From Bacteroidaceae bacterium (GTDB lineage Bacteria > Bacteroidota > Bacteroidia > Bacteroidales > Bacteroidaceae): DNA of 62,500 nt. Shown here one piece after another: positions 35,947 to 45,174 of the stretch (position 1 is the stretch's first letter; every line of letters begins with the position of its first letter). A model generated the notes under the pieces. The model saw nothing but the letters and a program-made list of their open reading frames with translations. It was not told the DNA's origin and ran no database searches. The translations under genes were made by a program, and so were the position numbers. The stretch covers positions 1 to 62,500 of the forward strand of contig JAIKYE010000072.1 in assembly GCA_024683455.1 (NCBI GenBank). Direction: 5' to 3'.

Positions 35947-36501
35947 TCAGCCAACGAGCTCCTGATATATCATACCCTGACGCAAGGCATCGCTCGCACC
36001 ATAACCCTTAAAATAATCCACTATTGTATAACCAAACTCAAAAGCTGCTGCAGGGCCTTTACCTGTAATGATATTACCATCCTGCTCTACGATAGCAGCC
36101 GTATAGATAGCACCTTTGAGCTCGCCCTCCACACCAGGATAACAAGTCGCCCTCTTACCCTGAAGAATACCTAAATGACCAAAGACCAGAGGCGCTGCAC
36201 AGATTGCGGCAATGGGTTTACCCGCTGCATAATGAGTTGCAATAGCCTTGGTAAGAGGAGTACAAGCATCCAGGTTTGTACTGCCAGGCAAACCACCAGG
36301 CAATACAATCATATCAGCTTTACCAAAGTCTACCTCTGCCAACAGTCTATCTGCCTTAATGCCCACCGCATGGGCACTCTCTACAATTTCTGCACCAGTA
36401 ATGGAAACTGTTTCTACTGGCAGACCAGCTCTGCGCATAATATCAACAGGGGCCAATGCCTCTATATCCTCGAATCCTGTAGCTAAAAATACGTAAATCA
36501 T
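35947..36501 (-). CDS. DJ-1/PfpI family protein
   Basis: A 184-residue DJ-1-type protein. Features are [22 protein letters not shown] with the conserved glutamate, and the nucleophile elbow [11 protein letters not shown] with the reactive cysteine. Members act as glyoxalase III, deglycase or oxidative-stress proteins; which applies here is not readable from the sequence, though the RAG and GFED forms resemble YajL/DJ-1 rather than PfpI proteases. The gene overlaps nothing and is separated from ispD by one base. Divergent from nadK. Confidence 0.88.
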   Translation of the reverse strand: MIYVFLATGFEDIEALAPVDIMRRAGLPVETVSITGAEIVESAHAVGIKADRLLAEVDFGKADMIVLPGGLPGSTNLDACTPLTKAIATHYAAGKPIAAICAAPLVFGHLGILQGKRATCYPGVEGELKGAIYTAAIVEQDGNIITGKGPAAAFEFGYTIVDYFKGYGASDALRQGMIYQELVG

Positions 36502-36535
36502 TCCTTACTTTATATTATTAGGTAATCTTTTCGTG

Positions 36536-36543
36536 CAAAGTTA
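36536..36543 (-). promoter_or_regulatory. probable -7 element of the DJ-1-ispD-recG operon
   Basis: Minus-strand TAACTTTG matches TAnnTTTG, 35 bp upstream of the DJ-1 ATG. No -33 box at the standard spacing was seen. Confidence 0.4.
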
Positions 36544-36554
36544 GGAAAATTTAT

Positions 36555-36562
36555 TATCTTTG
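36555..36562 (+). promoter_or_regulatory. probable nadK -7 element
   Basis: TATCTTTG matches the -7 consensus, 20 bp before the nadK ATG, in the 81-bp divergent region shared with the DJ-1 gene. Confidence 0.5.
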
Positions 36563-36582
36563 CCAGACAAAAAGGAAGAAAA

Positions 36583-37467
36583 ATGGAGAAAACCCTAAGA
36601 TTTGCCCTCTTTGGCAATATCTATCAGCACAAGAAAGCAAATTCTGTCCAGAAATTGCTAACGGAACTGGAGATGCACAAGGCAACTATCCTCATAGATG
36701 CCCAATTCTACGAGTTCCTCACCAAAGAGTTGCTTATCAACGTTCCCCACTCACAACTCATTAATGGAGATGACTTTCAGGCAGACGTTGCTATTAGCAT
36801 GGGTGGAGACGGAACGTTCCTGGAAGTTGCCAGACGAGTAGGAAACAAAGAGATTCCTATTCTTGGCATCAACACGGGCAGACTTGGCTTCCTTGCCGAT
36901 TTTTCTCCAGAGGACATCCCTTATGCCATACAACAGATTTATAGCAAAGGACTGCGCACAGAGGAACGCAGTGTTCTGCAACTTTCCTACTCTCAAGGTG
37001 AGCTTGCAGAATATCCTTTTGCATTAAATGAGGTTGCCGTTCTGAAACGTGACAACTCATCCATGATTAGTATCCGTGTGGAAATCAATGGTGAGTATTT
37101 AACGACATACCAAGCCGACGGCCTTATCATCAATACTCCTACCGGTAGTACAGGTTACGCCTTAAGCGTAGGAGGGCCTGTTATGCATCCCGACTGCAAA
37201 ATCATAGGTTTGGTTCCAGTTGCCCCACATAGCCTAAACGTACGCCCCTTCACTTTATCAGACGACAAAGAGATATCCCTGACCGTAGAGAGCCGTAACC
37301 ATAACTTCCTAGTGGCTATTGACGGACGAAGTGAAAAATGTCAGGAAGGAATCAAACTTTCCGTCCGCAAGGCTCCCTATGTGATAAAAGTTCTAAAACG
37401 AAGTAATGGTTCTTATTTCCACACCCTACGAGAGAAAATGATGTGGGGAACCGACGTACGCATATAA
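36583..37467 (+). CDS. nadK: NAD kinase
   Basis: Phosphorylates NAD to NADP. A 294-residue protein with the signature GGDGTFLEVARRV near residue 70, GINTGRLGFLADF, the NTPTGSTGYALSVGGP loop and a C-terminal beta-sandwich region. Standard length for bacterial NadK. Followed after 12 bp by an ABC exporter gene, so likely co-transcribed. Confidence 0.96.
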   Translation: MEKTLRFALFGNIYQHKKANSVQKLLTELEMHKATILIDAQFYEFLTKELLINVPHSQLINGDDFQADVAISMGGDGTFLEVARRVGNKEIPILGINTGRLGFLADFSPEDIPYAIQQIYSKGLRTEERSVLQLSYSQGELAEYPFALNEVAVLKRDNSSMISIRVEINGEYLTTYQADGLIINTPTGSTGYALSVGGPVMHPDCKIIGLVPVAPHSLNVRPFTLSDDKEISLTVESRNHNFLVAIDGRSEKCQEGIKLSVRKAPYVIKVLKRSNGSYFHTLREKMMWGTDVRI

Positions 37468-37479
37468 TTTTCTCATACT

Positions 37480-39108
37480 ATGAGTACCAACATCATAAGA
37501 TGGTTCTGGAACACTTCACGTGGCCTGCGATTGCAGTCGTGCATCAATGCAATATTGGGTATCATTCACGTAGGATTGGATTTTGCTTTCATTGCCTCCA
37601 CAAAGTTGGCCATTGACATTGCTACTGGACGCAGCAACAGTTCTCTTAACGTTGCTGCAGCTTTACTCATAGGTATTATGCTGTCACAGATATTTATGGG
37701 ATTTACCCGCAAATGGGTAGCCGCGATTTTGGGAGTTCGTAGCCAGAACATGCTCCAGTTGCGCCTCTTCAGCCATCTTATGCAAAGCGAATGGAGTGGA
37801 ATTGAGAGACATCATAGCGGAGATGTCTTGAACAGGTTGGAACACGACGTAAAAGATATCACCAATGTTATTACAGAAACACTCCCTTCTGTTTTAGGAC
37901 TCTCGGTTCGCTTTGTCGGTGCTTTCTTTTTTCTATATAGCATGGACAAAACGCTGGCATGCCTTTTGGTTTTTGTCGCACCCGTCTTTATCCTGTTAAG
38001 TAAGCTTTACGTCAAAAAAATGCGTGTACTTACCCGTGAGATAAGGAACACCGACAGTAACATCCAGAGTATTCTACAAGAAAGCATTCAGCACCGCATC
38101 ATACTTAAAACATTGGAACGCTGCCAGACAATGGTGGAGCGCTTAGGCATCAGCCAAGCATTATTACGCAATCAAATACGTAGGCGTACCCTTTTCAGCA
38201 GTTTCTCGGCAACCATGCTGAGTGCTGGATTCGGAGGTGGATATCTTATTACTTTCCTATGGGGAGTTAACCGTCTGCACGAAGGGGCTATTACATACGG
38301 TATGATGATAGCCTTTATCCAACTAGTAGGACAGATACAAGGCCCTTTTCGCGAGCTGACCCGCTATATCCCCATCATTGTCAACAGCATAACAGCTTGC
38401 GACAGATTAATGGAATTGCAGGATACACCAACAGAATCTGACGGAGACCCCATCCGACTCAGAGAAGGAGGAATACGAATCAACGATGTAACATACGCCT
38501 ATGACGAGCATCGGGTTATATTAAATCATCTACGATTTGACTTCCCCATTGGCAGCATAACAGCCATTCAAGGAGAAACGGGAGCTGGAAAGACTACACT
38601 CATCCGACTTATCCTTGCCCTGATGAAGCCACAAAATGGTAGCATAGAGATCTATGATGCCACAGGGAATCATTATGTCGTAAGTCCGCAAACGCGTTGC
38701 AATCTAGTATATGTACCACAAGGCAATACCATTTTCAGTGGTACCATACGCGATAACTTATTATTGGGTAATCCAAACGCCACGGAGGAACAAATGTTGG
38801 ATGCGTTAAGAATAGCATGCGCCGAATTTGCCATAGAGCGAGGTCTTGATGCCGCCTGCGGCGAACTGGGAGCAGGTTTCAGCGAAGGGCAGGCACAACG
38901 CATCAGCATTGCACGAGCACTTTTACGAAAAGGGAGCATTCTTCTATTAGACGAAGCAACCAGTGCCTTGGATACAGAAACAGAACAGGAACTCCTGCAC
39001 AGATTGCACCAATGGTCAGACGGGAAAAAGACCATCATCTTCATTACACACCGTCAGGCCGTTTTGGACTACTGCACACAGTTCCTTACCCTTAAAGAAG
39101 AATGTTAA
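37480..39108 (+). CDS. ABC transporter, fused permease/ATPase half-exporter
   Basis: A 542-residue half-transporter: six-helix ABC_membrane region (about 15-310) and a nucleotide-binding domain (about 330-542) with Walker A GETGAGKTT, signature FSEGQAQR (a variant of LSGGQ), Walker B LLLDEATSALD and H-loop FITHR. It would function as a homodimer exporting lipid, peptide or drug; the substrate is unknown. The 3' end overlaps the convergent nrdG by 4 bp. Confidence 0.92.
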   Translation: MSTNIIRWFWNTSRGLRLQSCINAILGIIHVGLDFAFIASTKLAIDIATGRSNSSLNVAAALLIGIMLSQIFMGFTRKWVAAILGVRSQNMLQLRLFSHLMQSEWSGIERHHSGDVLNRLEHDVKDITNVITETLPSVLGLSVRFVGAFFFLYSMDKTLACLLVFVAPVFILLSKLYVKKMRVLTREIRNTDSNIQSILQESIQHRIILKTLERCQTMVERLGISQALLRNQIRRRTLFSSFSATMLSAGFGGGYLITFLWGVNRLHEGAITYGMMIAFIQLVGQIQGPFRELTRYIPIIVNSITACDRLMELQDTPTESDGDPIRLREGGIRINDVTYAYDEHRVILNHLRFDFPIGSITAIQGETGAGKTTLIRLILALMKPQNGSIEIYDATGNHYVVSPQTRCNLVYVPQGNTIFSGTIRDNLLLGNPNATEEQMLDALRIACAEFAIERGLDAACGELGAGFSEGQAQRISIARALLRKGSILLLDEATSALDTETEQELLHRLHQWSDGKKTIIFITHRQAVLDYCTQFLTLKEEC

Positions 39109-39611
39109 AAGAAGTCTTCGTCTCGTTTCCAAAGTACTATGTCACCTGTCTTTAACGAAGCGGGGACATCTATGAGTCGTTGGTTGCTACTACCTCGGAA
39201 CAGCAGTTCCTCATCACGCAAGGCCAGAACAAAGGGACCATCTACCAAGACATCCAAATACTTTAGCAGATTATAATACGCAGGAACTTTTAGCAGATTC
39301 TCAAAAAGAAAACCCGTATAACACCAAATAGTCTTGTCGGTCTCATTCTTAATTCGGGCTGCCAGTTCCGCAAACCCTTCTGCTTGATAAAAAGGATCTC
39401 CCCCCGAGAAGGTGACATGAGCTATTGGGTCTGCTATAATCTCTTGCATCAGGGAATCTATAGTTCTATCCTCGCCTACCCCAAAATCCCACGACTGTGG
39501 ATTATGACATCCTTCACAATGATGTTTACAACCACTACAGTAGATGGAGGTTCTAAAACCCGGTCCATCCACTGTAGTATCATTAAGAATGCTTAAAACG
39601 TTGATTGTCAT
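39105..39611 (-). CDS. nrdG: anaerobic ribonucleoside-triphosphate reductase activating protein
   Basis: A radical SAM enzyme that installs the glycyl radical on NrdD. 168 residues; the cluster motif is CSGCKHHCEGC (CxxxCxxC-type, with an extra near cysteine), followed by the HVTFSGGDPFYQ segment typical of radical SAM activases. Located 18 bp after nrdD, as usual, and read in the same direction. Confidence 0.94.
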   Translation of the reverse strand: MTINVLSILNDTTVDGPGFRTSIYCSGCKHHCEGCHNPQSWDFGVGEDRTIDSLMQEIIADPIAHVTFSGGDPFYQAEGFAELAARIKNETDKTIWCYTGFLFENLLKVPAYYNLLKYLDVLVDGPFVLALRDEELLFRGSSNQRLIDVPASLKTGDIVLWKRDEDFF

Positions 39612-39629
39612 TCTTTAAGCTAAAAGACT

Positions 39630-41837
39630 TTAATCATGTACCACACGATCGTTGAGCTCAGCCAGCTTAGCCCTGTTCCAACGGTCGGTAGTACCTACCA
39701 AGTAACCTGTAATACGTTGCAAACGGTCAACATTCTTACTGCCGCATTTAGGGCATGTCTCCATGTGCTTCTCTGCATTCTCATAACCACAATCCATGCA
39801 ACGGTTACGTGTATGGTTCACACTGCCATAACCAATGTTATATTTATCCATGAGGTCAACAATATTCATTACCACCTCAGGATTGTGTGTTGCATCACCA
39901 TCAATTTCAACATAGAAGATATGACCTCCACGCGTCAAATCATGGTAAGGAGCCTCTATCTGAGCCTTGTGTAAAGCAGAGCAGTGATAATATACAGGCA
40001 CATGGTTAGAGTTCGTGTAATACTCTCTGTCTGTAATACCTGGCAAGACACCATACTTCTTGCGATCGAATTTGGTAAATCTACCGCTTAAGCCTTCGGC
40101 AGGAGTTGCCAACACACTGTAGTTGTGCTGATATTTCTCGCTGAACTCGTTTACGCGATCACGCATGTAAGTAACAATTCTGAGACCAAGTTGCTGTGCT
40201 TCTTCACTCTCACCATGATGCTTTCCAACCAAAGCAACCAAACATTCAGCCAATCCAATGAAGCCGATGCCCAAAGTTCCCTGATTGATAACAGGTGCAA
40301 TGGTATCATTGGGACTTAGCTTCTCGCTGTCTATCCAGAGCCCCCTCATCAGCAATGGGAACTGCTTAACAAAGGCAGTCTTCTGGAATTCAAAACGTTC
40401 ATGCAACTGCCTTGCTGTTATATCGAGCACATTGTCCAGTTTTGCAAAGAAAGCATTGATACGATCCTCCTCATTCTTAATATCCATACACTCAATTGCC
40501 AAACGAACAATGTTGATGGTAGAGAAACTCAAGTTACCACGACCAATACTGGTCTTGGGACCGAATCTGTTTTCGAATACACGGGTACGGCAACCCATCG
40601 TAGCACACTCCCACTTATAACGCTCCGGATCATCCTCACGCCAATTCTCATTATAGTTATAGGTGGCGTCCAGATTAATAAAGTTGGGGAAGAAACGACG
40701 TGCAGTTACCTTACATGCATACTTATAAAGGTCATAATTCCTGTCGGTAGGAAGATAACTCAATCCCTTCTTCTTCTTCCAAATCTGAATAGGGAAGATG
40801 GCAGTTTCACCATTTCCGACACCTTCATAGGTACTACGCAGAAGCTCACGGATAATGCAACGTCCCTCAGCGCTAGTATCCGTACCATAGTTAATACTAC
40901 TGAACACTACCTGATTACCACCACGTGAGTGTATTGTATTCATATTGTGTATGAAAGCTTCCATTGCCTGATGAACTCTACCTACAGTCTTATTGATAGC
41001 ATGCTGCTTGATACGGTCTCTCCCCTCTAGACCTGTAAGAGGAACATTCAGGAAGTCGTCAATAGGTGCATTATAAAGTTCGCTATAGTCTTCGGCATTC
41101 AGATCCTCCAACACTTTTACCTCTTCTATATATGAGCTACGTACAAATGGAGCCAGATAATAATCAAAAGCAGGAATAGCCTGACCACCATGCATCTCGT
41201 TCTGCACAGTTTCCATGCTGATACAGCCCAAAATACTGGCTGTCTCAATGCGCTTAGCAGGACGACTTTCTCCGTGACCAGCCTGGAAACCATGCTTCAG
41301 AATCTTGTCCAAGGGATGCTGAACACACGTAAGTGATTTGGTAGGATAGTAATCCTTATCGTGAATATGCAGATAGTTGTTCTGAACAGCCTCGCGTACA
41401 TCTTCACTCAACAGATAATCATCAACAAAAGGTTTGGTGGTCTCGCTTGAGAATTTCATCATCATACCGGCGGGGGTGTCGGCATTCATATTAGCATTCT
41501 CGCGCGTTACATCATTATTCTTAATATTGATAATCTCAAGGAAGATATCACGTGTTTTTGCCTTACGTGCAATATTACGGGCATTACGGTATTTAATATA
41601 AGCCTTTGCAACTTCTTTGCGCGAAGACTTCATCAACTCATTTTCTACTAAATCCTGAATCTCTTCAACCGTCATCTGTTCTTTTCCCTTCATGGAAATA
41701 CGGTCAGAGATAGAGGTTATCAGTGCTTCATCTTCACCCTCGTCGGTGGTTAACATGGCCTTTCGTATAGCGGCAGAAATTTTCTGCTCGTTGAAGCCTA
41801 CTATACGGCCGTCTCTTTTTACTACGGTCTGTATCAT
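39630..41837 (-). CDS. nrdD: anaerobic ribonucleoside-triphosphate reductase
   Basis: Class III ribonucleotide reductase that makes dNTPs without oxygen. The start is the ATG at 41837 (MIQTVVKRDGRIVGFNEQK), beginning with an ATP-cone regulatory domain (about 1-90); the frame extends further but the extra part is not protein-like. The protein is 735 residues. The C-terminus has CMDCGY and CPKCGS (zinc site) and RITGYLVGTTDRWN with the glycyl-radical glycine. Also contains the conserved FSSINYGTDTS region. Supports a strictly or facultatively anaerobic lifestyle. Confidence 0.96.
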   Translation of the reverse strand: MIQTVVKRDGRIVGFNEQKISAAIRKAMLTTDEGEDEALITSISDRISMKGKEQMTVEEIQDLVENELMKSSRKEVAKAYIKYRNARNIARKAKTRDIFLEIINIKNNDVTRENANMNADTPAGMMMKFSSETTKPFVDDYLLSEDVREAVQNNYLHIHDKDYYPTKSLTCVQHPLDKILKHGFQAGHGESRPAKRIETASILGCISMETVQNEMHGGQAIPAFDYYLAPFVRSSYIEEVKVLEDLNAEDYSELYNAPIDDFLNVPLTGLEGRDRIKQHAINKTVGRVHQAMEAFIHNMNTIHSRGGNQVVFSSINYGTDTSAEGRCIIRELLRSTYEGVGNGETAIFPIQIWKKKKGLSYLPTDRNYDLYKYACKVTARRFFPNFINLDATYNYNENWREDDPERYKWECATMGCRTRVFENRFGPKTSIGRGNLSFSTINIVRLAIECMDIKNEEDRINAFFAKLDNVLDITARQLHERFEFQKTAFVKQFPLLMRGLWIDSEKLSPNDTIAPVINQGTLGIGFIGLAECLVALVGKHHGESEEAQQLGLRIVTYMRDRVNEFSEKYQHNYSVLATPAEGLSGRFTKFDRKKYGVLPGITDREYYTNSNHVPVYYHCSALHKAQIEAPYHDLTRGGHIFYVEIDGDATHNPEVVMNIVDLMDKYNIGYGSVNHTRNRCMDCGYENAEKHMETCPKCGSKNVDRLQRITGYLVGTTDRWNRAKLAELNDRVVHD

Positions 41838-41883
41838 TTTTATTTTATATTTGTTAGTTTTTTGGTTTCTGAATATTGCTTTG

Positions 41884-41915
41884 CAAAAATACATAAAACG
41901 AATAACTCGTGCAAG
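41884..41915 (-). promoter_or_regulatory. nrdD promoter
   Basis: Minus-strand CTTG (41915-41912), 20 bp, then TATTTTTG (41891-41884): a good TAnnTTTG -7 with a near-consensus -33, 46 bp from the ATG. The repeated palindromic sites lie immediately upstream of it. Confidence 0.6.
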
Positions 41916-41967
41916 AAAAAATAGAAAAAAGTTTTCATTTTTATAGAAGTTTTTTTTATATGACAAG

Positions 41968-41989
41968 AAAAAGTTTTCCAAAACTTTTT
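41968..41989. promoter_or_regulatory. perfect 22-bp palindrome upstream of nrdD
   Basis: AAAAAGTTTT, CC, AAAACTTTTT: perfect 10-bp arms around a 2-bp centre. The related copy at 42030-42048 (AGAAAAAGTTTTCCAAAAC) and a half-copy at 41923-41937 share the same core. Spacing and position upstream of the -33 box fit an activator or oligomerising regulator; the factor is unknown and it does not look like an NrdR box. Confidence 0.55.
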
Positions 41990-42273
41990 GTAACTATTTG
42001 ATTTTCAGGCACACATTTCGCAGTGTTGAAGAAAAAGTTTTCCAAAACGTTATTTTCCTAAACAAAAAGAACACAAATTCAGCACATTACAACACAACTA
42101 TAGCTAATAAAACATAACTTCTAGAACACAAAAAAGCAAAGGTCTAATTAACAACCAAAGTTAGAACACAAAAATAGCTTTTTGGGTTATTCTCGTTCTC
42201 GTTCATTGATTACAAATCCCACATTCTGCTCAATAAAATCATTTATTCTGCCCTCACTTAATCGATTTTTTCG

Positions 42274-42281
42274 TACCTTTG
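42274..42281 (+). promoter_or_regulatory. -7 element of the coiled-coil-trmB-mrp operon
   Basis: TACCTTTG (exact consensus) preceded by TCG. The block CTCACTTAATCG (42254-42265) precedes it, as it also does before the MATE gene at 55682 and 55767. Confidence 0.5.
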
Positions 42282-42322
42282 CCATAAATATAGACTATAT
42301 ACATTATTAAATATAAGAAAAA

Positions 42323-43198
42323 ATGAACAAAAAACTTATAGCAACCATTGTGGTAGTGGCAACCATCGCAATAGGCACCATTGGTTATTTAATTTACACC
42401 ATGCAGAAGCAAAAAACTGAAAGTGCACAAATGTTGGAACTTGCCGAGATGGATAAACGCGAGATGGAAAACGAGTATGAACAGTTTGCTATGCAATACA
42501 ACGAGATGAGAATGCAAATCAACAACGACTCACTTGTTGCCCAATTAGAAAAAGAACAGCAACGCACAGAAGAACTGCTGGAAGAACTGAGACGCGTTAA
42601 AAGCAGCGATGCAGCAGAAATTATGCGACTGAAAAAGGAATTAGCAACCCTAAGAAAGGTTCTGCAAGACTTTGTACATCAGATAGACTCTTTAAACCGT
42701 TTGAACCAAGAACTGACACAAGAAAATACCAATCTTAAGACACAGAACCTGCAAGCCCAAGAACACATCAGCAATCTGAGCAGCCAGAATGAGTCACTTT
42801 CCTCCAAAGTCGAAATTGCTAGCCAACTGGATGCAACTGGCATCTATGCCGAGGGACGCAATAAGAAAGGGAAGGCAGCAAAAAAAATCAAAGATGTCAA
42901 GAAGTTTGTCATTGGTTTCAAAATAGCACGTAATGTCACAACCTCCACAGGTATAAGAAGTATCTACGTACGCATCAACACACCTACGGGTGATGTACTC
43001 ACAAAGGGTGGTACCTTCCATTACGAAAACAGGAATCTGGAATACAGCATTCGCAAAGACATCGAATACACTGGAGAAGAACAGAGCGTAACGGTTTACT
43101 GGGACGTTGCAGAAGCCTTGAGTGCCGGAACATACCGTGTTGATATCTTTGCCGACGGGCATAACATAGGAACCTCTTCCTTCTCATTTGAGCAATAA
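42323..43198 (+). CDS. membrane-anchored coiled-coil protein of unknown function
   Basis: A 291-residue protein with an N-terminal uncleaved signal-anchor (about 4-26), a long coiled coil (about 32-165, rich in Glu, Gln and Leu heptads) and a C-terminal beta-rich domain (about 185-291). I do not recognise a family. It probably projects into the periplasm. The next gene trmB begins 2 bp after its stop codon, so the two are cotranscribed. Confidence 0.7.
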   Translation: MNKKLIATIVVVATIAIGTIGYLIYTMQKQKTESAQMLELAEMDKREMENEYEQFAMQYNEMRMQINNDSLVAQLEKEQQRTEELLEELRRVKSSDAAEIMRLKKELATLRKVLQDFVHQIDSLNRLNQELTQENTNLKTQNLQAQEHISNLSSQNESLSSKVEIASQLDATGIYAEGRNKKGKAAKKIKDVKKFVIGFKIARNVTTSTGIRSIYVRINTPTGDVLTKGGTFHYENRNLEYSIRKDIEYTGEEQSVTVYWDVAEALSAGTYRVDIFADGHNIGTSSFSFEQ

Positions 43199-43200
43199 AT

Positions 43201-43965
43201 ATGGGAAAAGGCAAATTAGCTAAGTTTGCTGAAATGGCAGCAAACCCGTTAGTCGTGGAATGTCCTACGGCAGCCATCATGCAAGACGAGTTTCCATTAA
43301 AAGGACATTGGGGAGACAGATTCTTTCATAACGAGAACCCTATAGTTTTGGAACTTGGCTGCGGTAGAGGCGAATATACCGTTGGACTGGGAAATTTGTA
43401 CCCCGACAAAAACTTTATAGGCGTAGATATTAAGGGAGCTCGTATGTGGACAGGGGCCAAAGAAGCTTTCACCTCTGACATGAAAAACGTAGGGTTTCTG
43501 CGCACAAACATAGAATTCATTCATAAATTCTTTGCAGCCGGCGAAATTAGCGAGATATGGCTCACCTTCTCTGATCCTCAGATGAAAAAAGGAACCAAAC
43601 GCCTATCCAGTACATTCTTTCTTGAGCGCTATCGGCAATTCATGCAAAACGGAGGCCTCATTCACCTAAAAACAGACTCTAATTTTCTCTTCACCTATAC
43701 CGAAGAGATGCTCAAAGCTAACCATATTTCAGCTGAAGTATATACAAGGAGCCTGTATCAGGAGAACGGCGAGGACACCAAAGAGGCCCGTTCTTTCCAA
43801 ACCTACTACGAGAGCATGTGGCGTGCACGCGGCATAGACATTAAATATCTACGTTTCCGCCTTCCCTTAGAGGGGCAATTGATAGAACCAGACGTAGAAA
43901 TACCGCTGGACGAGTATCGCAGCTACAGCCGCGAAAAGCGTTCCAGCCTAGAGGTAAGCAAATAA
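43201..43965 (+). CDS. trmB: tRNA (guanine-N7-)-methyltransferase
   Basis: Methylates guanine-46 in the tRNA variable loop using S-adenosylmethionine. A 254-residue protein with the SAM-binding motif [14 protein letters not shown], a [13 protein letters not shown] acidic loop and the TrmB-specific [15 protein letters not shown]. The C-terminal region is typical of the family. Transcribed with the coiled-coil gene and mrp. Confidence 0.95.
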   Translation: MGKGKLAKFAEMAANPLVVECPTAAIMQDEFPLKGHWGDRFFHNENPIVLELGCGRGEYTVGLGNLYPDKNFIGVDIKGARMWTGAKEAFTSDMKNVGFLRTNIEFIHKFFAAGEISEIWLTFSDPQMKKGTKRLSSTFFLERYRQFMQNGGLIHLKTDSNFLFTYTEEMLKANHISAEVYTRSLYQENGEDTKEARSFQTYYESMWRARGIDIKYLRFRLPLEGQLIEPDVEIPLDEYRSYSREKRSSLEVSK

Positions 43966-44009
43966 TCCAGACCGGCCATAATGCCCATTGATTCTATCAG
44001 CAGAAAAAT

Positions 44010-44033
44010 CATAAACGACAACATAAACGACAA
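44010..44033 (+). repeat. 12-bp tandem repeat before mrp
   Basis: Two exact copies of CATAAACGACAA in tandem; the last base of the second is the A of the mrp start codon. Confidence 0.8.
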
Positions 44034-45136
44034 TGGAATTATATCCCAAACTTATTTTAGACGCACTTGCAACAGTCCGTTACCCAGGAACGGGCAAGAA
44101 TATTATAGAAATGAACATGGTGGAAGACGACATGCGCATTTCCGGCCTTCATGTCAGTTTCAGCCTTATCTTTGACAAACCTACAGACCCATTTGCAAAA
44201 TCGGTAGCAAAAGCATGCGAAGCTGCTATCCACGCATATGCCTGCAAAGATGCTGAGGTTGAGATAAAGACAAAGAGCCTACAGGCTCCACGTCCAGACC
44301 TACCCGACCTCTTGCCTGGTGTCAAAAACATCATTGCCGTCAGTAGCGGGAAAGGTGGCGTAGGAAAGAGTACTGTTGCCACAAATCTGGCTGTTGCTTT
44401 AGCACGGCTAGGTCATAGTGTAGGCTTATTAGACTGCGACATATCAGGCCCCAGCGCTCCCAAGATGTTTCAAATTGAAGATGCACGTCCATACAGTGAA
44501 AACATAAATGGCCGTGATCTTATCAAGCCCATTGAGAAATACGGAGTTAAGATTCTCAGTATAGGATTTTTTGTCGATCCCGACCAGCCTACCCTATGGC
44601 GAGGCGGAATGGCTTGCAATGCGCTGAAACAGCTCATTGGCGATGCCAACTGGGGCAACCTAGACTACTTTATCCTTGATACCCCTCCAGGAACCAGTGA
44701 CATACATCTTACCCTTGTTCAGACACTTCCTATCACAGGTGCAGTGATCGTAAGCACACCCCAACAGGTGGCACTGGCAGATGTGCGCAAAGGCATAAAC
44801 ATGTACCAGAACGAAAAGGTCGACGTGCCCGTTTTGGGACTAGTAGAGAACATGGCATGGTTTACTCCAGCCCAGCATACTGAAGAAAAATATTACCTAT
44901 TTGGCAAGGAAGGTGTAAAGGAACTGGCAGAAAAAATGGGAGTACCCTTACTAGGACAGATTCCCATTGTTCAAGACATTTGTGAGTCGGGCGACAATGG
45001 CACACCTGCCGCCCTTGACCCCTCATCTATTACAGGGCAAGCTTTTCTGCAGTTGGCAGCAAAAGTTGTAACACAAACAGACAAGCGCAACCAAGAACAA
45101 CCTCCCACAACCATCGTAAACACAAAAAAAGAGTAA
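44033..45136 (+). CDS. Mrp/NBP35-family ATP-binding iron-sulfur carrier
   Basis: A 367-residue P-loop ATPase thought to carry or assemble iron-sulfur clusters (ApbC/Mrp). N-terminal DUF59/MIP18-like region (about 1-90), deviant Walker A SSGKGGVGKSTVA (about 103-115), LDCDISGPSAPKMF, and the GVVENMAWF-equivalent LGLVENMAWF. The usual C-terminal CxxC is not apparent in this region (only single cysteines), so the exact role is uncertain. The last gene of the unit; its stop codon is inside a strong terminator stem. Confidence 0.9.
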   Translation: MELYPKLILDALATVRYPGTGKNIIEMNMVEDDMRISGLHVSFSLIFDKPTDPFAKSVAKACEAAIHAYACKDAEVEIKTKSLQAPRPDLPDLLPGVKNIIAVSSGKGGVGKSTVATNLAVALARLGHSVGLLDCDISGPSAPKMFQIEDARPYSENINGRDLIKPIEKYGVKILSIGFFVDPDQPTLWRGGMACNALKQLIGDANWGNLDYFILDTPPGTSDIHLTLVQTLPITGAVIVSTPQQVALADVRKGINMYQNEKVDVPVLGLVENMAWFTPAQHTEEKYYLFGKEGVKELAEKMGVPLLGQIPIVQDICESGDNGTPAALDPSSITGQAFLQLAAKVVTQTDKRNQEQPPTTIVNTKKE

Positions 45137-45157
45137 GAAAAACTTACTCTTTTTTTT
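45124..45157. terminator. bidirectional terminator between mrp and ilvE
   Basis: AAAAAAAGAGTAAG and CTTACTCTTTTTTT form a 14-bp stem with a 5-nt loop, A-tract on one side and T-tract on the other, so it works in both directions. The mrp stop codon is inside the left arm. Confidence 0.85.
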
Positions 45158-45174
45158 ATTATCATTATTTATTA

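Larger units (their letters stand above)
41838..42322. other. 485-bp non-coding regulatory region between nrdD and a coiled-coil gene
   Basis: AT-rich and without a credible gene. It holds the nrdD promoter (41884-41915), three AGAAAAAGTTTTCC-like sites (41923-41937, 41966-41984, 42030-42048), a pair of TAGAACACAAAAA direct repeats (42122-42134 and 42162-42174, 40 bp apart), and the promoter region of the rightward gene (CTCACTTAATCG at 42254 and TACCTTTG at 42274). The size and internal repetition suggest regulation of the anaerobic reductase. Confidence 0.7.

Noticed and set aside
41838..41981. 48-residue N-terminal extension of nrdD
   Set aside because: AT-rich translation with many Phe and Asn, overlapping promoter and regulatory sites; the family start is the ATG at 41837.
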